In this document: positions 10,727 through 21,872 of the stretch, in pieces
Layout of the letters: each line of letters begins with the position of its first letter
Position numbering within the stretch: the first letter of the stretch is position 1
From: Cystobasidiopsis lactophilus
Taxonomy: Eukaryota > Basidiomycota > Agaricostilbomycetes > Agaricostilbales > Chionosphaeraceae
Length of the DNA stretch: 64,000 nt
NCBI GenBank assembly: GCA_001599975.1
Contig: BCIO01000005.1
Coordinates: 868,001-932,000, forward strand
Direction: 5' to 3'
The notes under the pieces: generated by a model
What the model was told of the DNA's origin: nothing
The model's input: only the letters and a program-made list of their open reading frames with translations
Databases searched by the model: none
Position numbers and translations under genes: made by a program

Positions 10727-12627
10727 TCACGAACCAATGCCTTTTACTTCGAACGTCTCTTGAACTGCTTCTCTAGAACCCTCTATGCGACACTTCGTCG
10801 CCTTCTGGTAGAGGGCCTGGGCGTCTACATCAAAGGAGGGCTGTCGGTGGGGGTCGCCACCTTCGGGGTTTTGAACGACTTCTCGGAAGCTGGTTGCATC
10901 GCAACCTGTCAGCCTAACCATGCCGCAGACAGAGAGAAGAGGCGCACCCGTTTTGATGGCCCAGGTCAGAGCATAGGTGTTGGCCGCGTCTCGGAACGAT
11001 GACAAAATGCCTTCGTCCTCATCGTCGTCGGCCAAAGCGGACGACTCCGAGTTGAGCCTCTCGGCGGCGTCGATGAATGCCGAAATCTCGCCAAAGTACT
11101 GCCAGAGGCGTCAGACCAGCCATCAAAAGCCTATCATGAGAGGCGTCTCACAGGATCATCGTCCTCTTCGGTGATCAGCTCTTCGTTGTCGGACCACGGA
11201 GTGCGCAGATGCAAAGTGGGAGCATTGTAGGCGTCGACGAGTTTGAGCTGCCAGCCGTCGGCGTAAACCTCCAGCTCTGCATTTTCGTTTGCGCAATTGT
11301 CAGCTTGCCGCAGGTTTGGGCCTGGTCAGGCACTGACCGGTGCTGTAACGAGTTCCTTGGAGAACCAAAGCGTGCGTCAAGCTGCCGACAGCTCCGCTTG
11401 CGTATTTCCAGGTGGCGCTGGTCACGCGAGGCACGCGGTCGTCTTCGGCAATCGCGGATTCGTCGATGGGAATGGCCTCCAGCCTGCCAGCCTCTTCGTA
11501 GAACTCCAACGAGTGAGCTTGTACAGATTCGAGAATGGCCTCGCCGCCAAAGTATCTGAAAGTGAGAGTCAGCTGAGCACAAATGTTGGTTGTCATTGTG
11601 CGCACCGCGACAGGTCGACAAAGTGAGTGCCTTGTTCGACAATGGGGCCGCAAGACTTGCTTTTCGTCCACCAAAGGGGGGCCCCGATCTTGGCGTAGGA
11701 GCAGACGTAGCGGGCCACGGTCGCCATGACCGTCAAGTTGTTTTCTTCGATGATTTGCTTCATTCGCTGCACGACCTTCAAATAGCGCAGCATGTAGCCA
11801 ACAGAGCAGACGGTGCGGCGGTCCTCGAGGGCTTTGGCCACGTTCAGGGTGTTGGGCACAGGCGAGGCACTGATAGGCTTCTCTACGAAGAGGGCCACGT
11901 TGGGGAACTGCTTGACGATTTGAAGCTCCAAATCGGATCCGGGGAGGTCGGAGCCATGGAAGGCAGCCGGGGAGCCGATGAAGAAAGCGTGGGGCCTGCG
12001 AGTCGAATCACTGAGCTAGCACCGAGTTGCGCGGCAAGCAGACTCGCCTTCGATTGGGCTCGGCTCTTTTGACGTAGTCATCGAAAGACGAGTAGATCTA
12101 CCAGATCTGTCAAAAACCGTCGCACGGCGGACGCTCAGCACCCAGACTCACCACGGTGTCGTCGTACGCCATCTTCACGAAAGAGGCGCGCTTGGCAGCC
12201 AGGACAGCTTCGGCTCGCGAGGCGGCGGGGTCGATCAAACCGACGACTTTGAGACGAGGGCCAAGCTTGTGCTCGAGGCGGAACGAATCTGCCCAAAACA
12301 TCCGCGCGTTGAGAAGGTCTTCACCGCTTTGTGGAGACCAAAAAATTTACGGTTCCAAGGGCCCTGTGGCAGCACAACAGTCGATTCAGTCACTGCATCA
12401 TAAGTCTGGCCACGCATACCTCTGCGCTGCCAAAGTGAATGTTGCCAGCGCCGACAAAGACCTGGGGTATGAGAATGCATCAGACGAAGCTTCGCCAAAT
12501 TCCGCAGGCGACGTTGGCGCCTCACAACGTTGAAGTCTCCACCAGGCTTGGGCATAGGGCTCATGGACATAGACGTGAGCCTCGAGAAGTCGATGCTGGG
12601 ACGTCGACCGCCTGATTTTATGCGCAT
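10727..12627 (-). CDS. Gfo/Idh/MocA-type NAD(P)-dependent oxidoreductase
   Basis: Members bind NAD(P) in a Rossmann fold and oxidise or reduce sugars and related polyols; the substrate here is unknown. The N-terminus is built from small exons: a leader ending PKPGGDFN, then VFVGAGNIHFGSAE (glycine-rich nucleotide loop), then GPWNHSFRLEHKLGPRLKVV and GLIDPAASRA. Further exons give AFFIGSPAAFHGSDLPGSD, NVALFVEKPISASPVPNT (the EKP motif of the family, whose lysine is catalytic) and GYMLRYLKVVQRMKQII. The C-terminal sheet domain includes GPIVEQGTHFVDLSRYFGGE and ends near FRDAANTYALTWAIK. The first in-frame ATG at 12627 was taken as start; an internal one at 12570 is possible. A short intron near 10960 could shorten the C-terminus. 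Confidence 0.85.
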
Positions 12628-13202
12628 GAAAATGTGAGAGAGCGCGACGCAGGCACCTAGACGCCGGCCTTACTCTTGGTGGAGGAAATGCTGCCTCCAG
12701 TGCTTCGCCTGGACCTCCTGGCGTTGCCTCCATCTACATCTGCCATCGAGAGCCTAGTGAAACCGGACGACAAGCCAAAGGACTGCCGGTGGCCCGGAGA
12801 GCTCGCAACGGACGAGGGGTTGCTGGACATTGTTGGCGTGTGGCTCTATGTGCCTCGCACAGGAAAGGGGTGGCCGCTTTGAAGACACCTTCACACGGTG
12901 ACGGTGGACAGCTTGGCTTGCGTAAAGGTTAACAGCCAACAAGTGCGACCACAAGTTCACAACTTGAAAAAATCTCTTCGAGCCGAACTTATGCCGGAAT
13001 CGATGATGATGTCGTGTATCTGCCATGCTTCTCACTCCCCACTTGCATCCGAGCTATATATATGTCATCTTGCCAGCCTTCTCGCGCACATGGCGAGCAA
13101 GCTTGCTTTGGTGCGGAGACTGATTGCTGCTTTTCTCTCCTGCTCGAGCGACACCTCCAACTTGCGAAGCTCCAACCAAGCTGCCGTTCTCCTTAAACCT
13201 TA
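12628..13202. promoter_or_regulatory. Divergent intergenic region with a TATA run
   Basis: No supported gene lies here. It separates the minus-strand oxidoreductase from the plus-strand JEN-like transporter and so holds both promoters. A TATATATA stretch at 13056-13063 sits about 140 bp before the transporter ATG and a pyrimidine-rich stretch runs up to the start codon. Small open frames lack codon or protein support. Confidence 0.5.
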
Positions 13203-15167
13203 ATGTCTGTCGCGGCACCCAATCAACAAGCCATGGTGGAGCCACCAGATGGCTATGCTTATGATGGCGCGCCGCAAGAACCTCTTTCGCTGTGGCAAAA
13301 ATTTGTTCGAAACCTGCCCCGGCCACCTTCCAAGGAGCAGCGCCTGCTGAATGCCGCCCAATCTAAGAACCCTTTAAAGCTGCTCCTGGACTTGACGCCA
13401 ATCCAGGGCCTACAATTTTTGAGCGGTTTCATTGCATGGTCCATGGATGCCTACGAGTGCGCTCTGGAAGCTTTTGTGCTCCCTTGCCAAGCTGACGCTT
13501 CGATAGCTTCTTCGGTATCTCATTGACGGCTACTCGCCTAGGGGCCTACTTTGGCCGTTCCACGCACGACATCACCACCGCTATCACGCTCACCCTGCTC
13601 TTTCGCTCGCTCGGAGCAGCGCTCTTTGGTCTCGCTTCAGACCGATACGGTCGCAAGTGGCCTCTCGTAATCAATCTCATCATCGTTGCTGTGCTGGAAC
13701 TTGGAACGGGCTTTGTGAAGTCCTATGGCGCCTTCTTGGCCGTTCGCTCGCTCTTTGGCGTCGGAATGGGCGGGATCTGGTGAGGTCGTCCCTATCTGTG
13801 CTTAATTTAGCTGTGCTGATCCATGGATGAAGGGGGATGTCAGCGGCCACTGCTCTGGAGAATATGCCGGTGGCGTCTCGGGGCATCTACAGTGGCTTGC
13901 TTCAGGAGGGCTACGCCTTTGGTTACCTGATCGCCGCTTCGGTCAACCTGAGCCTTGTGGAAGACAAGGACGACTGGCGACCTCTCTTTTACCTCGGCGC
14001 AGGCCTTTCGCTCTTCGCCGCTATCTTCCGGGCCGTCTTGCCGGAAAGTCAAGTCTTTTTGGACGCCAAGGCTCGCGGAGAGGCCGGGAAAAAGAACAAG
14101 ACCTTCTTGCGTGAAACTGGCCGGGCGATCAAGACGCACTGGTGGCGCTGCATCTACGGCGTTCTGTTGATGACTGGTTTTAACTTCTTTTCTCACGGCT
14201 CGCAAGATCTCTATCCCACCTATATGCAAGTCGCCAAAGGCATCAGCATTCGCGACAGTTCCATCGCAACGATCATCGGTTAGCATCGCTCCTTACTTCA
14301 CTTGCTTTCGTCTCAAAGGGCTGGCAGGTAATTGCGGTGCTCTTTCGGGGGGTGTGATCTTTGGCTGGCTCTCGCAATACCTCGGTCGTCGTCTTACTAT
14401 AATTGTTGCCTGCCTGTTTGCCGCCGTCTTCATCCCGCTTTGGATTGTGCCGGACACGTTCTCTCCCCTTGCAGCTGGCGCGTTCTTCAGTAAGTTGAGA
14501 GCCACGTCTCACCTCCCGGCGGGCTTTCTGACTCAAACTCCAAATAGTTCAAGTTGGTGTTCAAGGCGCATGGGGCGTTATACCCATCTACCTCAGTGAG
14601 TGAGGAGCACCTCTGCGAGCACAATCGCGCTGACCACAAGGGAAACAGACGAATTGGCGCCGCCCGCTTTCAGAGCTGTCTATCCCGGGCTCGCTTATCA
14701 ATTGGGCAACATGGCGTCGTCTGCTTCGGCTCAGATTGAAGCCACTGCTGGAGAGCACCTCAAGACGATCAACAATGGCAAAGTTGTCCCCGAGTGCGTG
14801 CCTTGCTCTGACTGTGAAATTTCACTAACAGGTCAATACCAACAGCTATGGCAAGATTCAAGGCATTCTGATCGGCGTAGTCGCTGCCTACATCATCATT
14901 GTAGGGGTGTCTCTTTAGAGGGGGCACCAGACTTCATCGCTGAGAACCGTTTGCCACTGACAGCTCATGCTGATCGGCCCCGAGTACCATTCGGCTTCTT
15001 TCGAGTCCGCCAAACTGGCCACGGCGGATGGTGGAGGCAAGGGTGTGTTTGTGGCTGAGGAACCGGCCCGCGCTGGGGACGAGGAGAAAGGCTTCAAGCG
15101 AGAGGTTGATGAGAGGCCTCAAGACTCTCCTCCCGCTTCGCCTATCCGCCACGAGCAAAAGGTCTAA
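13203..15167 (+). CDS. JEN1-like carboxylate/proton symporter (MFS)
   Basis: Plasma-membrane uptake of lactate, pyruvate or related carboxylic acids is the known role of Jen1 proteins. Exons 13203-13456, 13507-13779, 13833-14278, 14328-14489, 14548-14595, 14649 onward splice in phase with introns of 49-58 nt; the last two small introns near 14795 and 14905 are less exact. Seen motifs: FIAWSMDAYDFFGISLTATR, the MFS loop GLASDRYGRKWPL, GVGMGGIWGMSAATALENMP and NFFSHGSQDLYPT, which matches the Jen signature N-x-x-S/T-H-x-S/T-Q-D-x-x-x-T. The 48-nt exon encodes IQVGVQGAWGVIPIYL. The C-terminal tail is acidic and Pro-rich and cytosolic. Such genes are usually induced on non-sugar carbon; I see no specific operator. 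Confidence 0.93.
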
Positions 15168-15278
15168 TTGTACTAATTCCGATATGCTTATGGCAACTGC
15201 AAAGTAACCTTGAACCACCTGTTTGGGAACGCCACTCCAAGGGTTGCGGCGGGTCAGGCATGAATCCATCGAGCTACG

Positions 15279-16489
15279 ATGACTTCGCGCAAGAAGCCGG
15301 CGCTACAGCTGCACCTCGATGAGCTTGAACTGGTCTTGTGGGCAGCAGAGTGGCAGACAGTGGCCTTGGCCTGGCTCGGATTCCTGAGCAAAGGGAATCT
15401 GGCCCTCCTGCGCGCTCGTCTTTATCACACTATCGTTCTAAAGGACGCCAAGTGTGCGAAGATGCTCTGGCAGACCATCCTCGAAGCACAAGACTGGCAT
15501 CCTGCTCGCCTCATCCGCGCTTTATCGTTCGATGGCCAGCACTGCCAGAGGCTGAGCCGCCTCGGTTGCGACATTGCTTGCAGGGCCCTCAATTTGCGAC
15601 ATTTGACTGCTCTGGAGCTTGATTTTCGGATGATGGCAGACCTGGGGCAGGTCGGTGGCCTTCAATTTGGCCGACGCACTTGAGGACGCTGACCCTTCGC
15701 GAGCAGCGACTGGCCGGCGATGCTCTCGTTAGCCTTCATCTGTCGGGGCAAAAAGGGTCTCTGCCAGAGGTCAACTGCCTGTTTCCGTTATTGTGTGAAG
15801 CGCCTCGGTTGCGAGCGGTCAACTTGGAGCAGATGCGCCTGGTGCGACAAACCCGCCAGCACAATAGACTTCGCTCGTCTATCACACTTCTTCATATGGC
15901 AAATTTTTACGTTGCCAATGAACCGAGTGCAGTCAACGGGCCTCCCCGCCGACTTCCTTACGCGCCGTTCTTCGCCACCTCTCTCCGCCACCTTGACCTG
16001 GAAGACTGGGGCACTGACGCTTGCATCTGGATTTTGGAACGGGTGGGCCAGCATATAGAGACTCTGAAGCTGACTGGGCCCATGCCGCCGATCTCAGAGG
16101 GGGATGGTTCGTTGGCGGCGAGACGGAGGCGGAGCCGGCCGTTTGCCTCGCCCCGACTGCCCGACCTGTCTCACTGCGTTCAACTCCAACAACTGGAGGT
16201 CTGCAATCTGCGTTTTTCTCAACACAACGCGTTCGACTTGACCGAATTCCTGCGCGTTCGTCTCCCAGCCGCCGGCGTGTTGCATTCCATCCGTCTCTTT
16301 TGCCAACCCGGCCTCAAAGACGAAGAGATGGTTGGGCAACAGGTTTTCCTCACCTTGGCGGACCGCGATGTTCTGCCGCTCCTGAAGAGCTTTCACATGC
16401 TCGACCCTGACCCGGATCAAGTTTGGGCCCACGTTTCGTTGCCGTCCAAGCCTGCCCTTGAGTTCAAGCTTGGGGTGATCCTTGACTGA
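15279..16489 (+). CDS. Leucine-rich (F-box/LRR-like) protein, interrupted reading frame
   Basis: No certain family. The first part starts MTSRKKPALQLHLDELELVL and has Leu-rich, repeat-like segments (ARLIRALSFDGQHCQRLSRL, LRHLTALELDF); the second continues with LRTLTLREQRLAGD, LRHLDLEDWGTDA and LQQLEVCNLRF, the pattern of leucine-rich repeats in fungal F-box-type proteins. The two parts lie in different frames that change near 15668-15685. No GT-AG intron fits the phase there, while one missing T after CAATTT would give a smooth Leu-rich reading. Either the gene has a recent frameshift or the assembly has an indel. The stop is at 16487-16489. Confidence 0.55.
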
Positions 16490-16798
16490 AGGACCCTCGT
16501 AAGGTGAGTTTTGATCAAGCCCTTTTGCCACTTGGACGCGCTGAGTGCATCGTGTCGCGTTAGGTGGCAAATTGGTTCTGGGACGGGCTGAAATCGTTGA
16601 TTCTTTTGTAACTGAGTCCTATGCTAGTGCTAGCTGTAATGGTACCGAGAAGCAGCCCTGGAATGGGACCACGTTTTTCGAAAAAAGAGGCGCAGCAGCA
16701 GGTCACGGGCGAAGAGTTGAAGAGAAGCCGATCGTCAGGCATTTGTGCGTTTCATCTGGGTTGCTCCTCACCAACTAGCTTCGCTGTCCTCAAAAGTC

Positions 16799-18931
16799 AT
16801 GCAGCTCTTAACACTCGCGCTACTGGCCTCTTCTGCGCTGGCGGCGCCCGGGCCGCAGCCGACACCAGCTGGAGTTTACCAACAATACAAGCTCAAGCGG
16901 TCGCATCTTCGTCGTTCTACCGCGGACAGGGCGACGTATAACGCAGAATTTGTCGCCAAAGACATGAACAAGGCCTTGACCAAGATGGACAAGAACGTCA
17001 AGCGGTACAACGCCACCAGGCACCTCTTCGCGCCTTCGTTGGGAAAGCGCGGACCCCTGCTCGAGCCCTACGACATCGCGGCCGACAAGCGCAGCAAGAT
17101 CCTTGCCAAGCGAGCCTCCGAGGGCGTCGTCACGCTCACCGACGACGTGCAGTTCGAGATTGACGACGATGTGAGCCGGCTCGAAATCACAATAATGCGC
17201 AGCGCGATGCTCAACCTCGGCCTTTGGCCCTCTTTCACAGTACTACGGCAATGTCGACATCGGCACACCCTCCCAGACGCTCTCCATCGACTTTGACACG
17301 GGCTCGGCAGGTGTGTCTGAGATCTAGAACTAACCAAACTTTTTGGGACGGCGAGACTCAATTGCACCATGATGTCAGATCTATGGGTTCCTGGGCCCGA
17401 CGCCACCGCCGCTGCCACCTCTGATGCAGGAAGCACAGGCTTCCCGTTTGGTGCGTTTGTCCGTCAGAAGACCGAAGCTGCGGACGCTTACTCGGTCCGG
17501 CGTGCAGGCGATGGAGGCGGACTCGGCGGTGCCACGTCCACCCTGGCGCACACTGCCTTCCAGACCGGCAGCTCAACGTCTTACAAGGGTACCACGACGT
17601 CTTGGTGTACGTTCTTTGTCTGCGCTTGGCGCTCACGTTTTCAATGCAAAAAGAGTCTGTGCTCATCGATTTTTCCGCGGACAACAGCGATTGAGTACGG
17701 CAGCGGCGAGGCCGAAGGCTTTCTGGCGCAAGACACGGTGACAATAGCTGGCCTGACTGTCCCCAACCAAGTCTTTGCCGTCGTACGTCTTTGTCCCTGT
17801 CCGAGCAGGTGCGCCAAGGCTTGAAACGTTCACCCCCCAGACCAACTCTACCGACACGCAATTCGCCTCGGCCCCGTTCGATGGCCTCATGGGCATGGGC
17901 TTCTCCACGATTGCCGTCTCACAGTCGCCGACGTTCTTTGAAAATTTGGTGGCCAACAACGCGCTCACCTCGAATGCCTTTTCGTTCTTCATGGGCCGCG
18001 GCTCGACCACCTCTCAGGCCACTAGTGACCCGGATGGCGAGGTCCAGATTGACGACATGGGCACCTTGACCATCGGCGGCTTCGACAGCTCCGACGCCAG
18101 CGGGTCGCCAGTTTACCAAGCCGTCACGGTCAAGGTAAGAAAAATGGCCTTCTCGATGGATGCCTTGTCTGACGCCTTATCAGGGCTACTGGGAGACGAC
18201 AATGGCTGGCTTTTCGGTCGACGGCAGCCTCGTTAGTGGCACCAGCATGAACGTCGCGTGGGATTCGGGCACCTCGTAAGTTCTTGTGACGTGAGGTCCC
18301 AGGAAGAAGGCTGAAGTCTCGGAAAGCTTGGCGTACATCCCGACCGCCGCCATGTCGAGGTTAGCCACCGCTCTGGGCGCCCAGCTTGACTCGGCAGACT
18401 CGTCCGCCTCCCAGGGCAACCTTTACGTCTTGCCCTGCAGCAAGTTCTCTTCCGGCCTCAAGCTGAGCTTCAGTTTCGGTGGTCAACTCTTCTCCATCAA
18501 CGACGACGACCTCAATGGCGGCTCGGTCGGCACATCTGGGGGCGTCCAGTACTGCGCCATTAACATCCTGGGGGCAGATGTGAGTGTTTGAAGCTTTATG
18601 GGAGAGGCTCTTGCTTACTCGTTTTGCCCTTCCCAGACCCAAGACCCTGCAGGCAACGACGTCGCCATCATTGGCGATGCTCTCTTGAAAAGTGGGCCAT
18701 CGTTTTACCTCGGCTTCGGGCCACTTGAGCTCAACGTGACCTGCAGATGTCATCTCCATCTATGACTATGGCAATTCGCGCGTCGGCATGGCCTCTGTCA
18801 GCTCGTCGGCCTCAACTTCGGTCGGCACTTCGGACACTTCGAACAAAAAGAGCTCGTCGGCCACCCGGACAGCGACCGTTTCCGCCTTGATGGTGGCCGC
18901 CGCCTCGGCCTTGCTCTTCCACGCCCTCTAA
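16799..18931 (+). CDS. Pepsin-like aspartic protease, secreted and probably GPI-anchored (yapsin type)
   Basis: Nine exons: 16799-17170, 17241-17310, 17379-17606, 17688-17782, 17841-18134, 18184-18275, 18327-18579, 18637-18691, 18747-18931. The protein starts with a signal peptide (MQLLTLALLASSALAAP), followed by a propeptide rich in basic residues with KR sites (LGKRGP, LAKRAS) suited to Kex2 cleavage. The first catalytic motif is IDFDTGSADLWVPG, split by an intron after GSA; the flap is SWSIEYGSGEAEGF, and the second catalytic motif is VAWDSGTSLAYIP. The C-terminal block is AIIGDALLKNVISIYDYGN, after which a Ser/Thr-rich stalk and a hydrophobic end (LMVAAASALLFHAL) suggest a GPI signal. It probably cleaves cell-wall or secreted proteins at the cell surface. 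The intron positions are all in phase, so confidence in the structure is high. Confidence 0.93.
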
Positions 18932-19238
18932 AAGCATCCACCTCGTTATTGAATCGCCACCACCCTCGTTCTTTTCATCTAACGATGTCTTTTGACATGT
19001 AAACTTCTTCACCATGGCTTCCGACATGACCCACGGACACTTTGGCTTTTCGTTACCCGTCTAGAGCTATAATCTGCCCTGCCTTCGCTATTCACGCTCG
19101 ATAGAGGCGCCAGACTCTTCACTCCTGTAACCAGTTCTCATTCATGATTGGCATTGCAAAGCGTTTCGACCATCTCTCCCGCTTTCGTCCAAGTCGAAAG
19201 CCGGTCGAGTTTGCGCCTTGCGCGTGCACGCCTTTGCT

Positions 19239-20108
19239 ATGCCTCTGGATGACCCTCTTCCAGCTCTGAGCCATGCGACTTCGATAGCCAAGCAATGCTT
19301 GCTGAACCTATCGAAAGTGGAGCCCGACGAGACGTGGCAAACGCTGCCCCCTGCAAAGCTGGCTGCCGTCCTAGTGCTCTTAATGGTTGACGCACAAGGC
19401 CATCTCGACGTCTGCCTCACTACGCGGTCCATGAATCTGCGGAGTTTTCCAGGGTGCGCAAGTCGTTTGAGATCCTGCGGCTTTCAATGCATCTCATGAC
19501 GGCCAGCAGCGAGACGGCCCTTCCTGGTGGCCGCTACGATGCAGAAGACGATGGGCCAAGAGCAACAGCGGTACGCATCTTCACCTTTTATCCCCGACAC
19601 AGCTCATCGTTCGCTTCAGTTGCGAGAGGCGTTCGAAGAAATTGGCCTGGATCCGACATCAAAGGACGAGCATCGTGTTCAGTTCCTCACTATATTGCCA
19701 CCCTACATCTCGCGCTCCTACCTCTTCGTCTGCCCGGTGGTCTACCTCCTCCTTGGACCGCCGGACAAGGCTCTTTCGGGCTTTCAGGCCAACCCGACAG
19801 AAGTCGACTTTATCTTCAGCGTTCCACTTCGGTGGTTCATTGAGGAACCGCCGCCAGAAGTCATCTACACCTATCGGGACTTGGCCTGGCCGAACAAGCG
19901 AAAGTATCGCCTCAACTCTTTCGAACACCCCACCATGAATTCGGCATTAACCGGTATGACATTCGACATCTTGGAACAAGTGTCGGTGGCAGCCTACGGG
20001 GCAGAGGTGGAGCGCGCTAGGGTCTTCCGAGCCAGAAACCAAATGTCGGCCTCGGAGCTGGTGGAATTCTGTCTCACTCTACATCGCGATCAAGGTCTTG
20101 TTTGGTGA
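19239..20108 (+). CDS. Nudix hydrolase, peroxisomal CoA diphosphatase-like (PCD1/NUDT7 type)
   Basis: Exons 19239-19453, 19507-19570 and 19620-20108 join in phase. The start is the ATG of MPLDDPLPALSH. The Nudix box reads G-GRYDAEDDGPRATALREAFEEIGLD, matching G-x5-E-x7-R-E-U-x-E-E-x-G-U with the metal-binding REAFEEIG. It is preceded by TALPGG, which fits the upstream part of the CoA-type Nudix signature in PCD1/NUDT7 proteins. The expected reaction is cleavage of coenzyme A or its oxidised forms into 4'-phosphopantetheine and adenosine 3',5'-bisphosphate. The C-terminus ends LHRDQGLVW, which is not a peroxisomal SKL tag, so location is open. Confidence 0.85.
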
Positions 20109-20186
20109 TGCATCATGGGTATTCACGACGAGTGGGTCATTCAACACTAGGCCATCGGGCCAACTCGTTTACTTGGAAAGTGGGCA

Positions 20187-21604
20187 TCAAGCAGGAGGAT
20201 ATAGATTCCATAGACTGATTCGGGTATCTTTCCCGGCCGCTGCCATCCACGCTTGTTTACTATCCTGTCTAATAGGCGCGAAATCTAAAGTCTGGACAGT
20301 GTCCCGATGAAAGCCGAGCACAGCCAGCGGCTTGAAGGTTTTGGCCGAGTGCAGGCGGACTCTTTTGGCAGTGACAAGGAAGTCACCCACGCCCAAAGAC
20401 CCAAGTGTAACCTCAAAGCGTACCTTCCATCCCAGCCTGAGATTGCCAGCAATTTGTTGTCGTCTCGGAGCACGACGCAAGACCGCCCGGGCGTGTCGGT
20501 GGGCAACTGCTCGTAGCTGCCCTTATCGTCCTGCACTAATATTTAAAATAGTGCTGACATGCATGCCTTTCAAAGCAACACCCACGTCTGGCCCAGGCAA
20601 GGTCCATCGCACGACCAGATGGTCGGCGGCCACTGTCCAGGCGTACCGGGCTCTGGAGTCCACTGCCATGCTCATAGCTTATTCAAGTCAGAGTAAGCTA
20701 TCATTCTTGGGGGCCAAAAAGGGCCACCGACTTGGCTCTTTGTGAGCTCGATCGTGATACAGCAGCTGCCAACCCTCGCTTTCCTCTTGATGCATTGTCG
20801 TCCACTTTGCTGGCGTCTCTGTTTGAAAGACTGCTAAACGACCGTCTTCGTATGCCGCAACGAGGCGAACATGTAGATCGGATTTGACGAAGCTCAAGGC
20901 CATGATCGTGCCTGCGCATCCCGTTCGACATTGGTCCTGTGGAAGAGGCACACAAGCGCACCCGTTTTGTCGTTGATGGGGAAGAGACCTTCTCCTATAG
21001 AGCGAAAAACGCGAGTCCGAGATGGGAGGTGATAAATATCAATCAGGTGATCGTGGAGGAGCGCGGGCGTCGCTACCCAGCACTCGTGATTGGGCAACTT
21101 CAAGCATGTAAGTTTGCAGTAGGTGAGAGCATTGACATCCAAAGAGTAGACGGGGTCGATGACAGTGGGATTGGCGAGAGTCGGGGGGACAGTGTCCGTC
21201 ATGTCGAGTGGTTCAGCCGGCATTTCGAAAATGTGGATTTTGTTGTCTCGTCCATGCCTGTTGACACTTTCGTTAGACTTCAATGAACACAGTTCCCACA
21301 GAACAGAGAGCGAAGGCGCACGTAATGAGCTGGTGCTCCCAGCCCAGCGCCGACAGCACGCTCTCCTTGTGCGCTTTGATGAGCGCAAACGGCCGGAACG
21401 AGTGCAAGCTCCAAAGTGCAACATAGCCATCAGAATCACTGCGAGCATTCGAGCACCATCAGCCAAGGTCGGACTGCCGGACAATTTCTGGGAGAGGGTT
21501 CACGCTGAAATCAAGGTCCGGCCATCATCTGTGAAGTGCAGGGCGTGGACGCTGGCCCCATGGAGCCTCAAGATGAATTCGGGCACTGGCTCGCCATCAG
21601 GCAT
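20187..21604 (-). CDS. ASA1: ASA1-like WD40 subunit of the ASTRA complex
   Basis: ASTRA works with Tel2-Tti1-Tti2 in assembly of PIKK kinases. The start is MPDGEPVPEFILRLHG at 21604. WD-type repeats follow: ASVHALHFTDDGRTLISA, SDGYVALWSLHSFRPFALIK, AHKESVLSALGWEHQLIT, HGRDNKIHIFEMPAEP (a block typical of Asa1), ALSFVKSDLHVRLVAAYEDG, ALDSRARYAWTVAADHL-like, and a final FHRDTVQTLDFAP...MAAAGKDTRISLWNLYPPA ending at the stop. The frame changes several times at short introns, for example around 21280-21310 and 20890-20950. Only about 80 bp separate its stop from that of the convergent Nudix gene. The family is assigned by repeat order and the HGRDNKIH motif; another WD40 family is possible but less likely. 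Confidence 0.75.
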
Positions 21605-21872
21605 TCAAGCTTGGCAATAGGCTGACAGCTGTCAGGTCGAGGACGTCGGTCGTCGTCGAAGGCAGACCTGCTCTCCTCGACGTCCCCCCTCAGCAAGTCG
21701 CCTCTCTTTTGGGACCTCTGGAGTTTGTGGTGCAATCACCAAAGCACCGAGTTTGATCATGGTGTGATTAAACCTAGAATGTCATTTGGGTGTGATCATT
21801 TGAAGCGTGGCGAGGGCGACCTGTGCTCCTCGGCCCTGACGACGCCTTCTCTTGCTCTCTATCCACCAAAGC

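Noticed and set aside
12676-12882. Plus-strand frame of 68 codons upstream of the transporter
   Set aside because: Chance frame in a divergent promoter region; no motif or splice partner.
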